Assembly (NCBI GenBank): GCA_025153445.1
Contig: JANZNS010000007.1
Location: forward strand, 1-64,000
DNA: 64,000 nt
Direction: 5' to 3'
From: Marinobacter sp. BGYM27
Lineage (GTDB): Bacteria; Pseudomonadota; Gammaproteobacteria; Pseudomonadales; Oleiphilaceae
Made by a program: the position numbers and the translations under genes. Position 1 is the stretch's first letter. Each line of letters begins with the position of its first letter. Positions 18,421-26,132 of the stretch are shown one piece after another. The notes below the pieces were generated by a model. The model worked only from the letters and a program-made list of their open reading frames with translations. It was not told the DNA's origin and made no database searches.

Positions 18421-20229
18421 TCAGGCAGGCTCGATTTCCATCAGAATTTCTGATGGCGTGACCCGGTCACCCTTGGCAATAAAGACGCCGACGACCTTGC
18501 CCGAAACCGGCGCTTTCACTTCGGTTTCCATCTTCATCGCTTCAATGACCAGCACCGGCTTGCCCGCTTCAACGGTATCGCCTTCACCGACCAGTACATC
18601 GACGATATTGCCCGGCATGCTCGTGGTAACGTGGCCTTCTTTCGACGCCTTGCCTCGCTTGGAGCCTCCGCTGCCGTCTTCGCGTTCGAAGCCACCAACC
18701 GTTTCCAGGCTGATCTCTTCCGGCATGCCGTCGACCGTCATGTAGAAACGACGCTCATCGTCAGCCGTCGGGCTCACACCGGTGACCTGGATATCGAAGG
18801 TTTCACCGTGCACGGTAACCTTGAACTCGGTTGAGATCGAGCCACCCGCACCGGCAGCAGGTGCCGGCTCCAGTGGCTCCGGCTTCAGGGTGCCGGCTTT
18901 ACGCTGCTCAAAGAACTGACGCGCCTGATCAGGGAACATGGCGTAGGTCAGTACGTCTTCTTCAGACTCCGCCAGCTCGCCTACTTCTTCCTTGATCTTG
19001 TGGAATTCGTTCTTGATCAGGTTGGCAGGACGTTCGTCGATCAGGTCTTCATTGCCAACGGCACGTTTCTGCAGATCCGCATTCACAACACCAGGCGCGG
19101 CACCGTACCAACCTTGCAGGTACTTCTTCACTTCGTTGGTAATGTTGTCATAGCGCTTGCCGGCCAGCACGTTGATAACGGCTTGGGTGCCCACGATCTG
19201 AGAGGTAGGCGTGACCAGCGGCGGGAACCCGAGGTCTTCACGCACACGAGGAATCTCGGCAAACACATCGCGAATCTTGTCGAGCGCGCCCTGCTCCTTG
19301 AGCTGGTTCGCCAGGTTGGACATCATGCCGCCCGGCACCTGGGACAGCAGCACCGCAGTATCCACGCCGTTGTAGTCGCTTTCGAACTGGTGATACTTCT
19401 TGCGCACATCGCGGAAGTAATGGGTCAGCTCATCCAGCATCTCAAGATCCAGATCCACGTCGTAACCGGCATCTTTCAGCGCTGCCACCATGGATTCTGT
19501 CGGCGGATGGCTGGTACCACCGGCAAAGGCTGACAATGCGGTATCAATATGATCAACACCGGCTTCGACGGCCGCCCACTGACACATGGACGCCATGCCG
19601 GAAGTCGCATGCGAGTGCAGGAAGACCGGCAGCGACAGCGTATCTTTCAACGCCTTGACCAGCTCACTGGTGGCGGTGGGCGTCAGCAGGCCGGCCATAT
19701 CCTTGATGGCGATGCTGTCGATCCCCATGTCGGCCATCGCTTTTGCCTGCTTCACAAACAGCTCGGTATTGTGAACCGGGCTGACGGTATAGCAGATAGT
19801 GCCCTGGGCATGCTTGCCCGCTTTCTTGACGGCCTTGATGCTGGTTTCCAGATTGCGAACATCGTTCAGCGCATCAAAAATGCGGAATACATCAATTCCG
19901 TTCTCGGCCGCTTTCTGGACAAAGGCCTCTACCACGTCGTCAGCATAATGGCGGTAGCCCAGCAGGTTCTGGCCTCGCAGCAACATTTGCAGCCGGGTAT
20001 CCGGCAGTGCCTTGCGCAGCTCACGCAGACGCTCCCAGGGGTCTTCCTTGAGGAAGCGAACACAGCTGTCGAATGTCGCGCCACCCCAACACTCCAGTGA
20101 CCAGTAACCCGCCTTGTTCAACTTCTCACAGGCCGGAAGCATGTCTTCCGTACGTAGGCGAGTGGCGATCAGGGATTGATGGGCGTCCCGTAAAATAACA
20201 TCAGTGATTTCAATCTTGCGCTTGGTCAT
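18421..20229 (-). CDS. pycB: Pyruvate carboxylase subunit B (carboxyltransferase and biotin carrier)
   Basis: A 602-residue subunit with an N-terminal HMGL-type carboxyltransferase domain (ITDVILRDAHQSLIATRLRT, and metal-binding HSHATSGMA). A conserved linker follows, then a C-terminal biotinyl domain with VIEAMKMETEV, where the Lys is biotinylated. It resembles oxaloacetate decarboxylase alpha. Pairing with a biotin carboxylase 12 bases upstream and the absence of membrane OadB/OadG subunits indicate the two-subunit pyruvate carboxylase known from Pseudomonas. It refills oxaloacetate for the TCA cycle and gluconeogenesis. Confidence 0.88.
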   Translation of the reverse strand: MTKRKIEITDVILRDAHQSLIATRLRTEDMLPACEKLNKAGYWSLECWGGATFDSCVRFLKEDPWERLRELRKALPDTRLQMLLRGQNLLGYRHYADDVVEAFVQKAAENGIDVFRIFDALNDVRNLETSIKAVKKAGKHAQGTICYTVSPVHNTELFVKQAKAMADMGIDSIAIKDMAGLLTPTATSELVKALKDTLSLPVFLHSHATSGMASMCQWAAVEAGVDHIDTALSAFAGGTSHPPTESMVAALKDAGYDVDLDLEMLDELTHYFRDVRKKYHQFESDYNGVDTAVLLSQVPGGMMSNLANQLKEQGALDKIRDVFAEIPRVREDLGFPPLVTPTSQIVGTQAVINVLAGKRYDNITNEVKKYLQGWYGAAPGVVNADLQKRAVGNEDLIDERPANLIKNEFHKIKEEVGELAESEEDVLTYAMFPDQARQFFEQRKAGTLKPEPLEPAPAAGAGGSISTEFKVTVHGETFDIQVTGVSPTADDERRFYMTVDGMPEEISLETVGGFEREDGSGGSKRGKASKEGHVTTSMPGNIVDVLVGEGDTVEAGKPVLVIEAMKMETEVKAPVSGKVVGVFIAKGDRVTPSEILMEIEPA

Positions 20230-20241
20230 ATCTATCTCCCG

Positions 20242-21663
20242 TCAGAGTCCGGCCTGAGCCGCAATGGCAGCCGCAAGGGCCGCTGCCAGAGACTCTGGAC
20301 GCTTTTTGATGCTGTATTGGGTCAATTCCGGATGGGCTTCAACAAAGCCGGTGTTGAAATCGGCAGCCTGGAACTCCGGATGGCCGAGAATTTCCAGGTA
20401 ATACGGAATCGTGGTTTTGATACCGTAGATCCCCATGTCGTTAAGCGCCCGGCGCGAACGCTCCAGCAGCTCCTCCCAGTCCATCGCGGACACGATCAGC
20501 TTTGCGCACATCGAATCGTAATAGGGCGGGATCTCATAGCCGGTATAGATCGCAGCGTCGGTTCTGACACCGGGCCCACCGGGCGAGTAGTAGCGGCTGA
20601 TCTGGCCAAAGCTCGGCAGGAAGTTGTTCTTTGGATCCTCTGCATTGATACGGAACTGCGCCGCAAAGCCCCGGTAGCTGATTTCGTCCTGGGTGTACTT
20701 CAGCGGTTTGCCTGCTGCAATGCGGATTTGCTCCTTGACGATATCAACCCCGGTGATCTGTTCGGAAATGGTGTGCTCCACCTGGATCCGGGTGTTCATT
20801 TCCATGAAGTAGAAATCGTCTTTGTCATCAAGCAGAAACTCAACGGTACCGGCGTTTTCGTAACCGCACTCCTTCGCCAGGTTAACCGCCAGCTCACCAA
20901 TACAATGACGCTGCTCATCGGTCATCTGCGGTGATGGCGCCAGCTCGATCAGCTTCTGGTTGCGGCGCTGGATGGAGCAGTCGCGCTCATAAAGGTGAAT
21001 GGCGTTACCGTGGCTGTCTGCCAAAACCTGCACTTCGATATGGCGCGGGTTTACGATGCACTTTTCCAGAAACACGTCAGCGCTGCCAAACGCTTTGGTC
21101 GCTTCGGAAATAACCCGTTCGAAATTCTGCCGCAGCGCCGCTTCGTCGTCACAACGGCGGATACCGCGGCCGCCGCCACCGGATGTTGCCTTGAGCATCA
21201 CCGGATAGCCCACGGATTCAGCCTGCTTGACCGCATCCTCGATATCTTCGAGGTTACCGTCAGAGCCCGGGGTAACCGGGACACCCGCGTTAACTGCGGT
21301 TTGACGCGCGTGAGTCTTGTCACCCATTGATGCAATAACTTCAGACGAGGGACCGATAAAACGGATTCCCCGCTCCTTGCAGACCGCAGCCAGCGTTGCG
21401 TTCTCAGACAAAAAACCATAGCCGGGATGCAACGCATCGCAGCCGGTCTCAACCGCGAGATTCACAATATGATGGGGGTTGAGATAGCCGGTTAACGGAT
21501 CAGCGCTGATGCAGTGCGCTTCATCGGCCTTTTTGACATGCAACGAATACCGGTCTGCTTCGGAGTATATGGCGACAGCTTTGACGCCCAACTCTTGGCA
21601 GGCCCGGGCTATTCTGACGGCGATCTCACCACGATTGGCGATGAGCACCTTTTTGATCTTCAT
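20242..21663 (-). CDS. pycA: Pyruvate carboxylase subunit A (biotin carboxylase)
   Basis: The 473-residue ATP-grasp enzyme carboxylates biotin. Visible are the start [19 protein letters not shown], the ATP loop KATSGGGGRGIRRC, the catalytic segment FYFMEMNTRIQVEHTISEQI and the conserved HPGYGFLSEN. It is paralogous to accC in this same window (31209-32555). It is called pycA because it is followed by pycB rather than by accB. It shares a 260-base upstream region with a divergent acyl-CoA dehydrogenase. Confidence 0.9.
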   Translation of the reverse strand: MKIKKVLIANRGEIAVRIARACQELGVKAVAIYSEADRYSLHVKKADEAHCISADPLTGYLNPHHIVNLAVETGCDALHPGYGFLSENATLAAVCKERGIRFIGPSSEVIASMGDKTHARQTAVNAGVPVTPGSDGNLEDIEDAVKQAESVGYPVMLKATSGGGGRGIRRCDDEAALRQNFERVISEATKAFGSADVFLEKCIVNPRHIEVQVLADSHGNAIHLYERDCSIQRRNQKLIELAPSPQMTDEQRHCIGELAVNLAKECGYENAGTVEFLLDDKDDFYFMEMNTRIQVEHTISEQITGVDIVKEQIRIAAGKPLKYTQDEISYRGFAAQFRINAEDPKNNFLPSFGQISRYYSPGGPGVRTDAAIYTGYEIPPYYDSMCAKLIVSAMDWEELLERSRRALNDMGIYGIKTTIPYYLEILGHPEFQAADFNTGFVEAHPELTQYSIKKRPESLAAALAAAIAAQAGL

Positions 21664-21852
21664 ACCTGGATCTCCCTGTGCATTGTCCAGGAAGTGAAAC
21701 TGGGACTTGAGTCCACCTGGATACCACTGTTATGTGGGTAAATACATATAGCATATCAGCGCAAACAGCACGTTGGTCTACCCTGAGCGCGCCTCACTCT
21801 ATCCAGCTGGATGTTACCTAACCACAGCCAACCTGATCCAGATCAACTTTTT

Positions 21853-21872
21853 AACCAAGCGCTTGCTTGGTT
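21853..21872. promoter_or_regulatory. Palindromic operator-like site, TetR type
   Basis: AACCAAGC and GCTTGGTT form a perfect inverted repeat around GCTT. The site lies 53 bases before the acyl-CoA dehydrogenase ATG, in the shared region with pycA. Sites of this shape are typical of TetR-family repressors of fatty-acid genes. No regulator is encoded next to it, so the binding protein is unknown. Confidence 0.45.
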
Positions 21873-21924
21873 TTTCGATTTATCAGACACTGCTTCATGC
21901 CTTACATCAACACAGGTGAGATCC

Positions 21925-23067
21925 ATGGACACGGCTTACTTCAACGACACACATGAACAGGCTCGCCAGACCGCTCGCAAGTTCATCACCACTCATGTCA
22001 GCCCTTATATAGAGGACTGGGAAGAAGCCGGCGAGTTCCCCCGCGAACTCTATACGCTTGCCGGCGAGGCTGGCCTGCTCGGCGCGGGTTACCCTGAATC
22101 ACTGGGCGGGCATAGCGAGGGCGATATTTTCCTGAAGGTCGCGCTTAGCGAGGAGCTGATGCGCTCAACATCCGGCGGCCTGGTCGCCGGCCTGGGCTCG
22201 ATTGATATCGGTTTACCGCCAGTTGTGAAGTGGGCCCGACCGGACGTTCGGGATGCCATTGCACCCGCAGTTCTGCGTGGTGAGAAAATCATTGCGCTGG
22301 CCGTGACCGAGCCTGGTGGTGGCTCCGACGTGGCGAGCCTGAAAACCCGCGCGGTACGCAATGGCGACGAATACGTGGTCAATGGGGCCAAAACCTTTAT
22401 CACCAGCGGCCACAGAGCAGACTATTACACCGTCGCCGTGCGCACAGGCAGTGAGGGGCACGGCGGCATCAGCCTGCTTTTGATCGATCGTGATACACCC
22501 GGCTTCACCCGGGGTCGTAAACTTCGCAAAATGGGCTGGTGGGCCAGTGACACCGCGGAGCTGTTCTTCGAGGACTGCAGAGTACCGGCCAACCGGCTGA
22601 TCGGCGCTGAGAACGCCGGGTTCATCGCCATCATGACGAACTTTCTCTCCGAACGGTTGATGCTGGCCATCATGGGTTACATGACAGCAGAGATCGCACT
22701 GGAAACATCCATCAGATACTGCCGCCAGCGGGAGGCCTTCGGCCGATCAATTTCCGGCTTTCAGGTCACCCGGCACAAGTTGGTCGAGATGGCCACGCAA
22801 GTCGATATCGCGCGGGAATACACCTACCGCTGCGCAGCATTGATGCAAGCTGGCAAAAGCCCGATCAAGCAAGTAGCCATGGCCAAGAATTTTGCAGCGC
22901 AGGTCTGCGAGGACGTGACAAGAGAAGCTATTCAGCTCCACGGCGGCATGGGTTATATGCGCGAGGCGATGGTTGAGCGCCTGCACCGGGATGGCAAACT
23001 GCTGTCCATAGGCGGCGGCACAACCGAAATAATGAAGGAATTGATCAGCAAACAAATGGGGCTTTGA
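21925..23067 (+). CDS. Acyl-CoA dehydrogenase
   Basis: A 380-residue FAD enzyme that oxidises an acyl-CoA to the 2-enoyl-CoA. Family signatures are ALAVTEPGGGSDVASLKTRA (flavin and substrate binding), the FITSGHRADYYTVAVR strand, and the C-terminal QLHGGMGYMREAMVERLHRD followed by IGGGTTEIMKELISKQMG. The start at 21925 has an AGGTGAG ribosome site; the upstream frame back to 21811 crosses the palindromic operator-like site and is unlikely. Chain-length preference cannot be read from the sequence. It is close to long-chain or branched acyl-CoA dehydrogenases of the ACAD family. Its stop lies 19 bases from a convergent gene. Confidence 0.9.
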   Translation: MDTAYFNDTHEQARQTARKFITTHVSPYIEDWEEAGEFPRELYTLAGEAGLLGAGYPESLGGHSEGDIFLKVALSEELMRSTSGGLVAGLGSIDIGLPPVVKWARPDVRDAIAPAVLRGEKIIALAVTEPGGGSDVASLKTRAVRNGDEYVVNGAKTFITSGHRADYYTVAVRTGSEGHGGISLLLIDRDTPGFTRGRKLRKMGWWASDTAELFFEDCRVPANRLIGAENAGFIAIMTNFLSERLMLAIMGYMTAEIALETSIRYCRQREAFGRSISGFQVTRHKLVEMATQVDIAREYTYRCAALMQAGKSPIKQVAMAKNFAAQVCEDVTREAIQLHGGMGYMREAMVERLHRDGKLLSIGGGTTEIMKELISKQMGL

Positions 23068-23086
23068 GATTGCGGGCCCCAGACGC

Positions 23087-23632
23087 CTACGCCGTGTTTT
23101 GCGAGGGTGCTTCGGTAGCGCCCTGTGCGGTATCTTCCGGAACGCCGTCGCCCGATCCGGTGGCGTCATCGTTTTCCGGTTCGCCATCATCCATCGCGTT
23201 GGCCGCCTTCAAAAATGCCAAACCACTCTGGATCAGAAACTGCCGCATGCGGGGATCGCTCTGTTCCGTCACACCCAAAGCGAATGACGTCAGCACGGCT
23301 TCCCAGGGATTGTTGATGATGAGTTTGCGAAAAGCGTCAACGGGAGAGAATGACTTACCGCCTGAACCCGCCTCACTATCGCCGGATTTCTTCGCCGGAC
23401 TTTTAAGCATCCGATAGAAAAAGAATGCCAACAGCAAAACACAGGCGAAGCCGGTAATACCGTACGCACCCGCCTCGCCCACCCAAGGCGTCAGCCCCAG
23501 GCTGGCAGCCTTCAACAACATCACAAAGCCGCCAATCAACAAGGCACTGAGTAACACAAATGCAAGCACGAACCCTATGACAGCGCCCAGCGCCTTGCGT
23601 ACCAGTGCCTTAATGTCTTCCGATGACATCAT
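23087..23632 (-). CDS. Two-span membrane protein of the phage-holin-like/DUF883-partner type
   Basis: About 181 residues. Two strong hydrophobic spans are visible: one around AVIGFVLAFVLLSALLIGGF and one around YGITGFACVLLLAFFFY. They are followed by a soluble part with FRKLIINNPWEAVLTSFALG and an acidic tail. Genes like this commonly follow ElaB/YqjD/DUF883 genes, and this one lies directly after such a gene. I start at the ATG at 23632; a TTG at 23638 overlapping the upstream stop is also possible. Its function is unknown, but the pair probably acts at the inner membrane. Confidence 0.7.
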   Translation of the reverse strand: MMSSEDIKALVRKALGAVIGFVLAFVLLSALLIGGFVMLLKAASLGLTPWVGEAGAYGITGFACVLLLAFFFYRMLKSPAKKSGDSEAGSGGKSFSPVDAFRKLIINNPWEAVLTSFALGVTEQSDPRMRQFLIQSGLAFLKAANAMDDGEPENDDATGSGDGVPEDTAQGATEAPSQNTA

Positions 23633-23634
23633 AT

Positions 23635-23958
23635 TCAACGATCAAGCAACTTGCCGACCAGCAGCCCGACGAGGAAAACAATCACAACACTCAGGAAGGG
23701 GCGTTCCTCGATTTTATGCTCAACGTCGTGTATTGCCTTGCTGCCCGCATCGCGAGCCTTGGTCAAAGCCTCATCTCCACGCTCACGCGCATGCTTGAGG
23801 GCATCACGGCTTTCTTTGCGGATTTCCTCCCGCAGGTTACTGATATTGCCTTTCTGGCCATCAGCCACCGCTTTCGTCAGTTTTGCCAGATCGTCACGCA
23901 ACAACTGAAGGTCTTCTTTTACATGCCTGTAATCTTCTTGTGTCGATTTCGCTTCCAT
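23635..23958 (-). CDS. DUF883 family protein (ElaB/YqjD-like ribosome anchor)
   Basis: The 107-residue protein has a helical charged N-terminal part (EDYRHVKEDLQLLRDDLAKL), a stretch with repeated Arg-Asp-Ala segments, and a C-terminal hydrophobic tail (FLSVVIVFLVGLLVGKLLDR) with the GxxxGKLL pattern of DUF883. YqjD and ElaB of E. coli are tail-anchored inner-membrane proteins that bind stationary-phase ribosomes. An AGGAG site lies seven bases before the ATG. It forms a two-gene unit with the membrane protein that follows. Confidence 0.85.
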   Translation of the reverse strand: MEAKSTQEDYRHVKEDLQLLRDDLAKLTKAVADGQKGNISNLREEIRKESRDALKHARERGDEALTKARDAGSKAIHDVEHKIEERPFLSVVIVFLVGLLVGKLLDR

Positions 23959-24241
23959 AACATCTCTCCTTACGTGGGTAGATCCGGAAAGGTACCTCAG
24001 GCAACCCTCGAAGACGCGCCATTACACCCTGCAACGTTGCGACTTGCGATCAGCACCCGGTACGCCGGTTCTCGTGCGAAGCCTGACATCCCGTGACCGA
24101 GGCGTTTCACACACGACCCGGACCCGGCACACGGACAGACCCTATAAATGTAGCACAGTGGCGGATTCCAACATGACCGTACTGTCATGCCGAAGCCTGA
24201 ACCTACACTAAATGTAGTTTTCACCCCTGCGCGACGACAGG
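23959..24241. other. Divergent regulatory region of the DUF883 gene and ppa
   Basis: No gene is supported here. A short inverted repeat CTACA-CTAAA-TGTAG lies at about 24202-24216, upstream of the ppa -10 element. It might be an operator, but five-base arms are weak evidence. Confidence 0.35.
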
Positions 24242-24294
24242 TATAATCTAGCCCACTCTACTCTGATCAGCGGTTAACCTATGATCATATGATC
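24242..24294 (+). promoter_or_regulatory. ppa promoter -10 and a palindrome in the leader
   Basis: A perfect TATAAT at 24242-24247 lies 80 bases before the ppa ATG; no good -35 is seen. Between the likely start of transcription and the gene, GATCATATGATC at 24283-24294 is a perfect 12-base palindrome that could bind a dimeric regulator. It also contains two GATC sites. Confidence 0.45.
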
Positions 24295-24326
24295 GCCGTT
24301 GGACACTTTAAACTTAAGGACGCCCC

Positions 24327-24860
24327 ATGAATTTCGACATGATTCCGCCTGGCAAGAACCCTCCTGAAGACATCAATGTTCTGATCGAGATCCCGGCCAA
24401 CGCATCCTCCCCCATCAAATATGAAGTGGACAAGGACATGGGAGCGGTTGTTGTTGATCGTTTTATGGCGACGCCAATGTTCTACCCTGCCAATTACGGT
24501 TTCATCCCTAACACTTTGGCGGACGACGGCGATCCATTGGACGTTCTGGTTGTGACCCCTTATCCGGTAATGCCCGGCTGCGTAATCCGCTGCCGTCCGG
24601 TCGGCGTCCTGAACATGGAAGACGAAGCCGGCGGTGACGCCAAGCTGGTAGCAGTCCCCCACGACAAGGTCACACCGCAGTACAAGGACATTCAGGACGT
24701 TGAGGACCTGCCGGAACTGCTCCGTAACCAGATCCAGCATTTCTTTGAAAACTACAAGGACCTTGAAGCTGGCAAGTGGGTCAAGGTTCAGGGCTGGGAT
24801 AACGCCGCAGCCGCTCGCAAAGCGATCGAAGCTTCCATTGCGGCGTACAGCAAAGACTGA
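24327..24860 (+). CDS. ppa: Inorganic pyrophosphatase, family I
   Basis: A 177-residue soluble enzyme that splits pyrophosphate and so pulls biosynthetic reactions forward. It shows [24 protein letters not shown], here quoted as the two motifs [12 protein letters not shown] and [10 protein letters not shown]; the latter holds the Mg-binding Asp cluster. The early [17 protein letters not shown] segment is also typical. The length matches the E. coli enzyme (176 residues). An AAGGA ribosome site precedes the ATG, and a strong terminator follows. Confidence 0.96.
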   Translation: MNFDMIPPGKNPPEDINVLIEIPANASSPIKYEVDKDMGAVVVDRFMATPMFYPANYGFIPNTLADDGDPLDVLVVTPYPVMPGCVIRCRPVGVLNMEDEAGGDAKLVAVPHDKVTPQYKDIQDVEDLPELLRNQIQHFFENYKDLEAGKWVKVQGWDNAAAARKAIEASIAAYSKD

Positions 24861-24894
24861 TATTGCCAGCACACGATTCTTTTTGAATCAGCAC

Positions 24895-24930
24895 AAAAAA
24901 AGCAGCCGGTTTACGCCGGCTGCTTTTTTA
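24895..24930. terminator. Bidirectional terminator between ppa and the DUF2333 gene
   Basis: AGCAGCCGG and CCGGCTGCT form a perfect stem around a TTTACG-type loop. A run of seven A precedes it and a run of T follows it, so it can terminate both convergent genes. Confidence 0.9.
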
Positions 24931-24960
24931 TTGGGCGAAATAACCCGCGGTACGACTGGA

Positions 24961-26001
24961 TCAGCCCTGATCCAGTAGCTTCCGCAGATCAACAACAGCC
25001 GAGTTTGCTCTGGCAAGATACGACGCCATCGTCAGCGAATGGTTCGCAAGGAAGCCGAAACCACTGCCGTTGAGAATCACCGGACTCCACATCGGCTCCT
25101 GGCTGCCCTCAAGCTCGACGATGATCTGCCTGACGCTGACCAGCGCATTCTTGTCGATCAGCACCTCGCGGAAATCCACTTCGATGGCGCGGAAGATGTG
25201 AAGCAACGCCCATGCGGTACCGCGTGCCTCGTAGAACACGTCGTCGATTTCGGTCCAGGGGGTCTGGACCGATTCATAACTCTTGTCTTTGGGATCGCTG
25301 ACCATCTCGTCGCCGCTTTCGCCAACGGTTTGCTTGCCGACGCTCTCGCTGAGTTTGCGGGACAGGCTGCCCAGACGGGTTTCGAGATCTCCCAGCCAGT
25401 TATTGAGGTTGTCAGCCCGCGCATAGAACTGTGCCTGCGGTTGCTGGGGGTTCGACAGCCGGTCGAGATAGCGCCTCAATGCCGCAACACCGCGGCGGTA
25501 TTCCGATTCGGTCGATGGCAGCACCCAGCTACCGTTATCAAAATGCAGTTGCGGCTCAGCTACCGTCAGATCAGGATCTTCCGAAGACTGGCTCTGGGAA
25601 CGGCTCATGTCCTTGCGCATCGCACGCGCCATGTCTCGCACCTGGACCAGCACACCGTATTCCCAGTGCGGCATGTTATCCATCCATAACCCCGGAGGCA
25701 TGATGTCGTTGGTAATATAACCGCCAGACTTATTCAGCAGCGTTTCCGTCATTTGAATCAACGTCGAGGTGGTCGTGAAACCAGTGACCAGCTCACGGTT
25801 CATGTCTTTTGCTGTTTTCGCAGCCTCCGCTCGCACGGGGAACACGTCAGGCTCGGAACTCCAGATAATCCCGAGTACCGCTGCCACCAACAAATAAATA
25901 ACGAACAATACGCCAAGGGTTTTGGCTACCTTGCCGCCTCCCAGATAATCCTGGGCATCCTCTTTTCGCTCTTTAAAAAAGCGTTTTATTCCACTTAACA
26001 T
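24961..26001 (-). CDS. DUF2333 family membrane-anchored protein
   Basis: A 346-residue protein of a family widespread in Pseudomonas and Marinobacter-like bacteria. The N-terminal 30 residues are basic, followed by one membrane span (LGVLFVIYLLVAAVLGIIW). The rest is periplasmic and helical, with DIMPPGLWMDNMPHWEYGVL, RDMARAMRKDMSRSQSQS and a C-terminal SGFGFLANHSLTMASYLARA that are characteristic of DUF2333. No enzymatic motif is visible and the function is unknown. It faces ppa across a shared terminator. Confidence 0.82.
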   Translation of the reverse strand: MLSGIKRFFKERKEDAQDYLGGGKVAKTLGVLFVIYLLVAAVLGIIWSSEPDVFPVRAEAAKTAKDMNRELVTGFTTTSTLIQMTETLLNKSGGYITNDIMPPGLWMDNMPHWEYGVLVQVRDMARAMRKDMSRSQSQSSEDPDLTVAEPQLHFDNGSWVLPSTESEYRRGVAALRRYLDRLSNPQQPQAQFYARADNLNNWLGDLETRLGSLSRKLSESVGKQTVGESGDEMVSDPKDKSYESVQTPWTEIDDVFYEARGTAWALLHIFRAIEVDFREVLIDKNALVSVRQIIVELEGSQEPMWSPVILNGSGFGFLANHSLTMASYLARANSAVVDLRKLLDQG

Positions 26002-26132
26002 AGGGCTGCACCTTAATCAGAGGTTCGTTTTTTATCATTGGCGACCGAAACAGGGTCAATCCAGACAATGCCGGCACGCCTTTGTGCGACGTCAATTCTG
26101 CTGCGCCAATCAGATAGCTGTCGTTCAGGTTA

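Noticed and set aside
18421..20229. Oxaloacetate decarboxylase alpha subunit as the name for this gene
   Set aside because: No OadB or OadG membrane subunits are nearby and a biotin carboxylase gene precedes it, so pyruvate carboxylase subunit B fits better.
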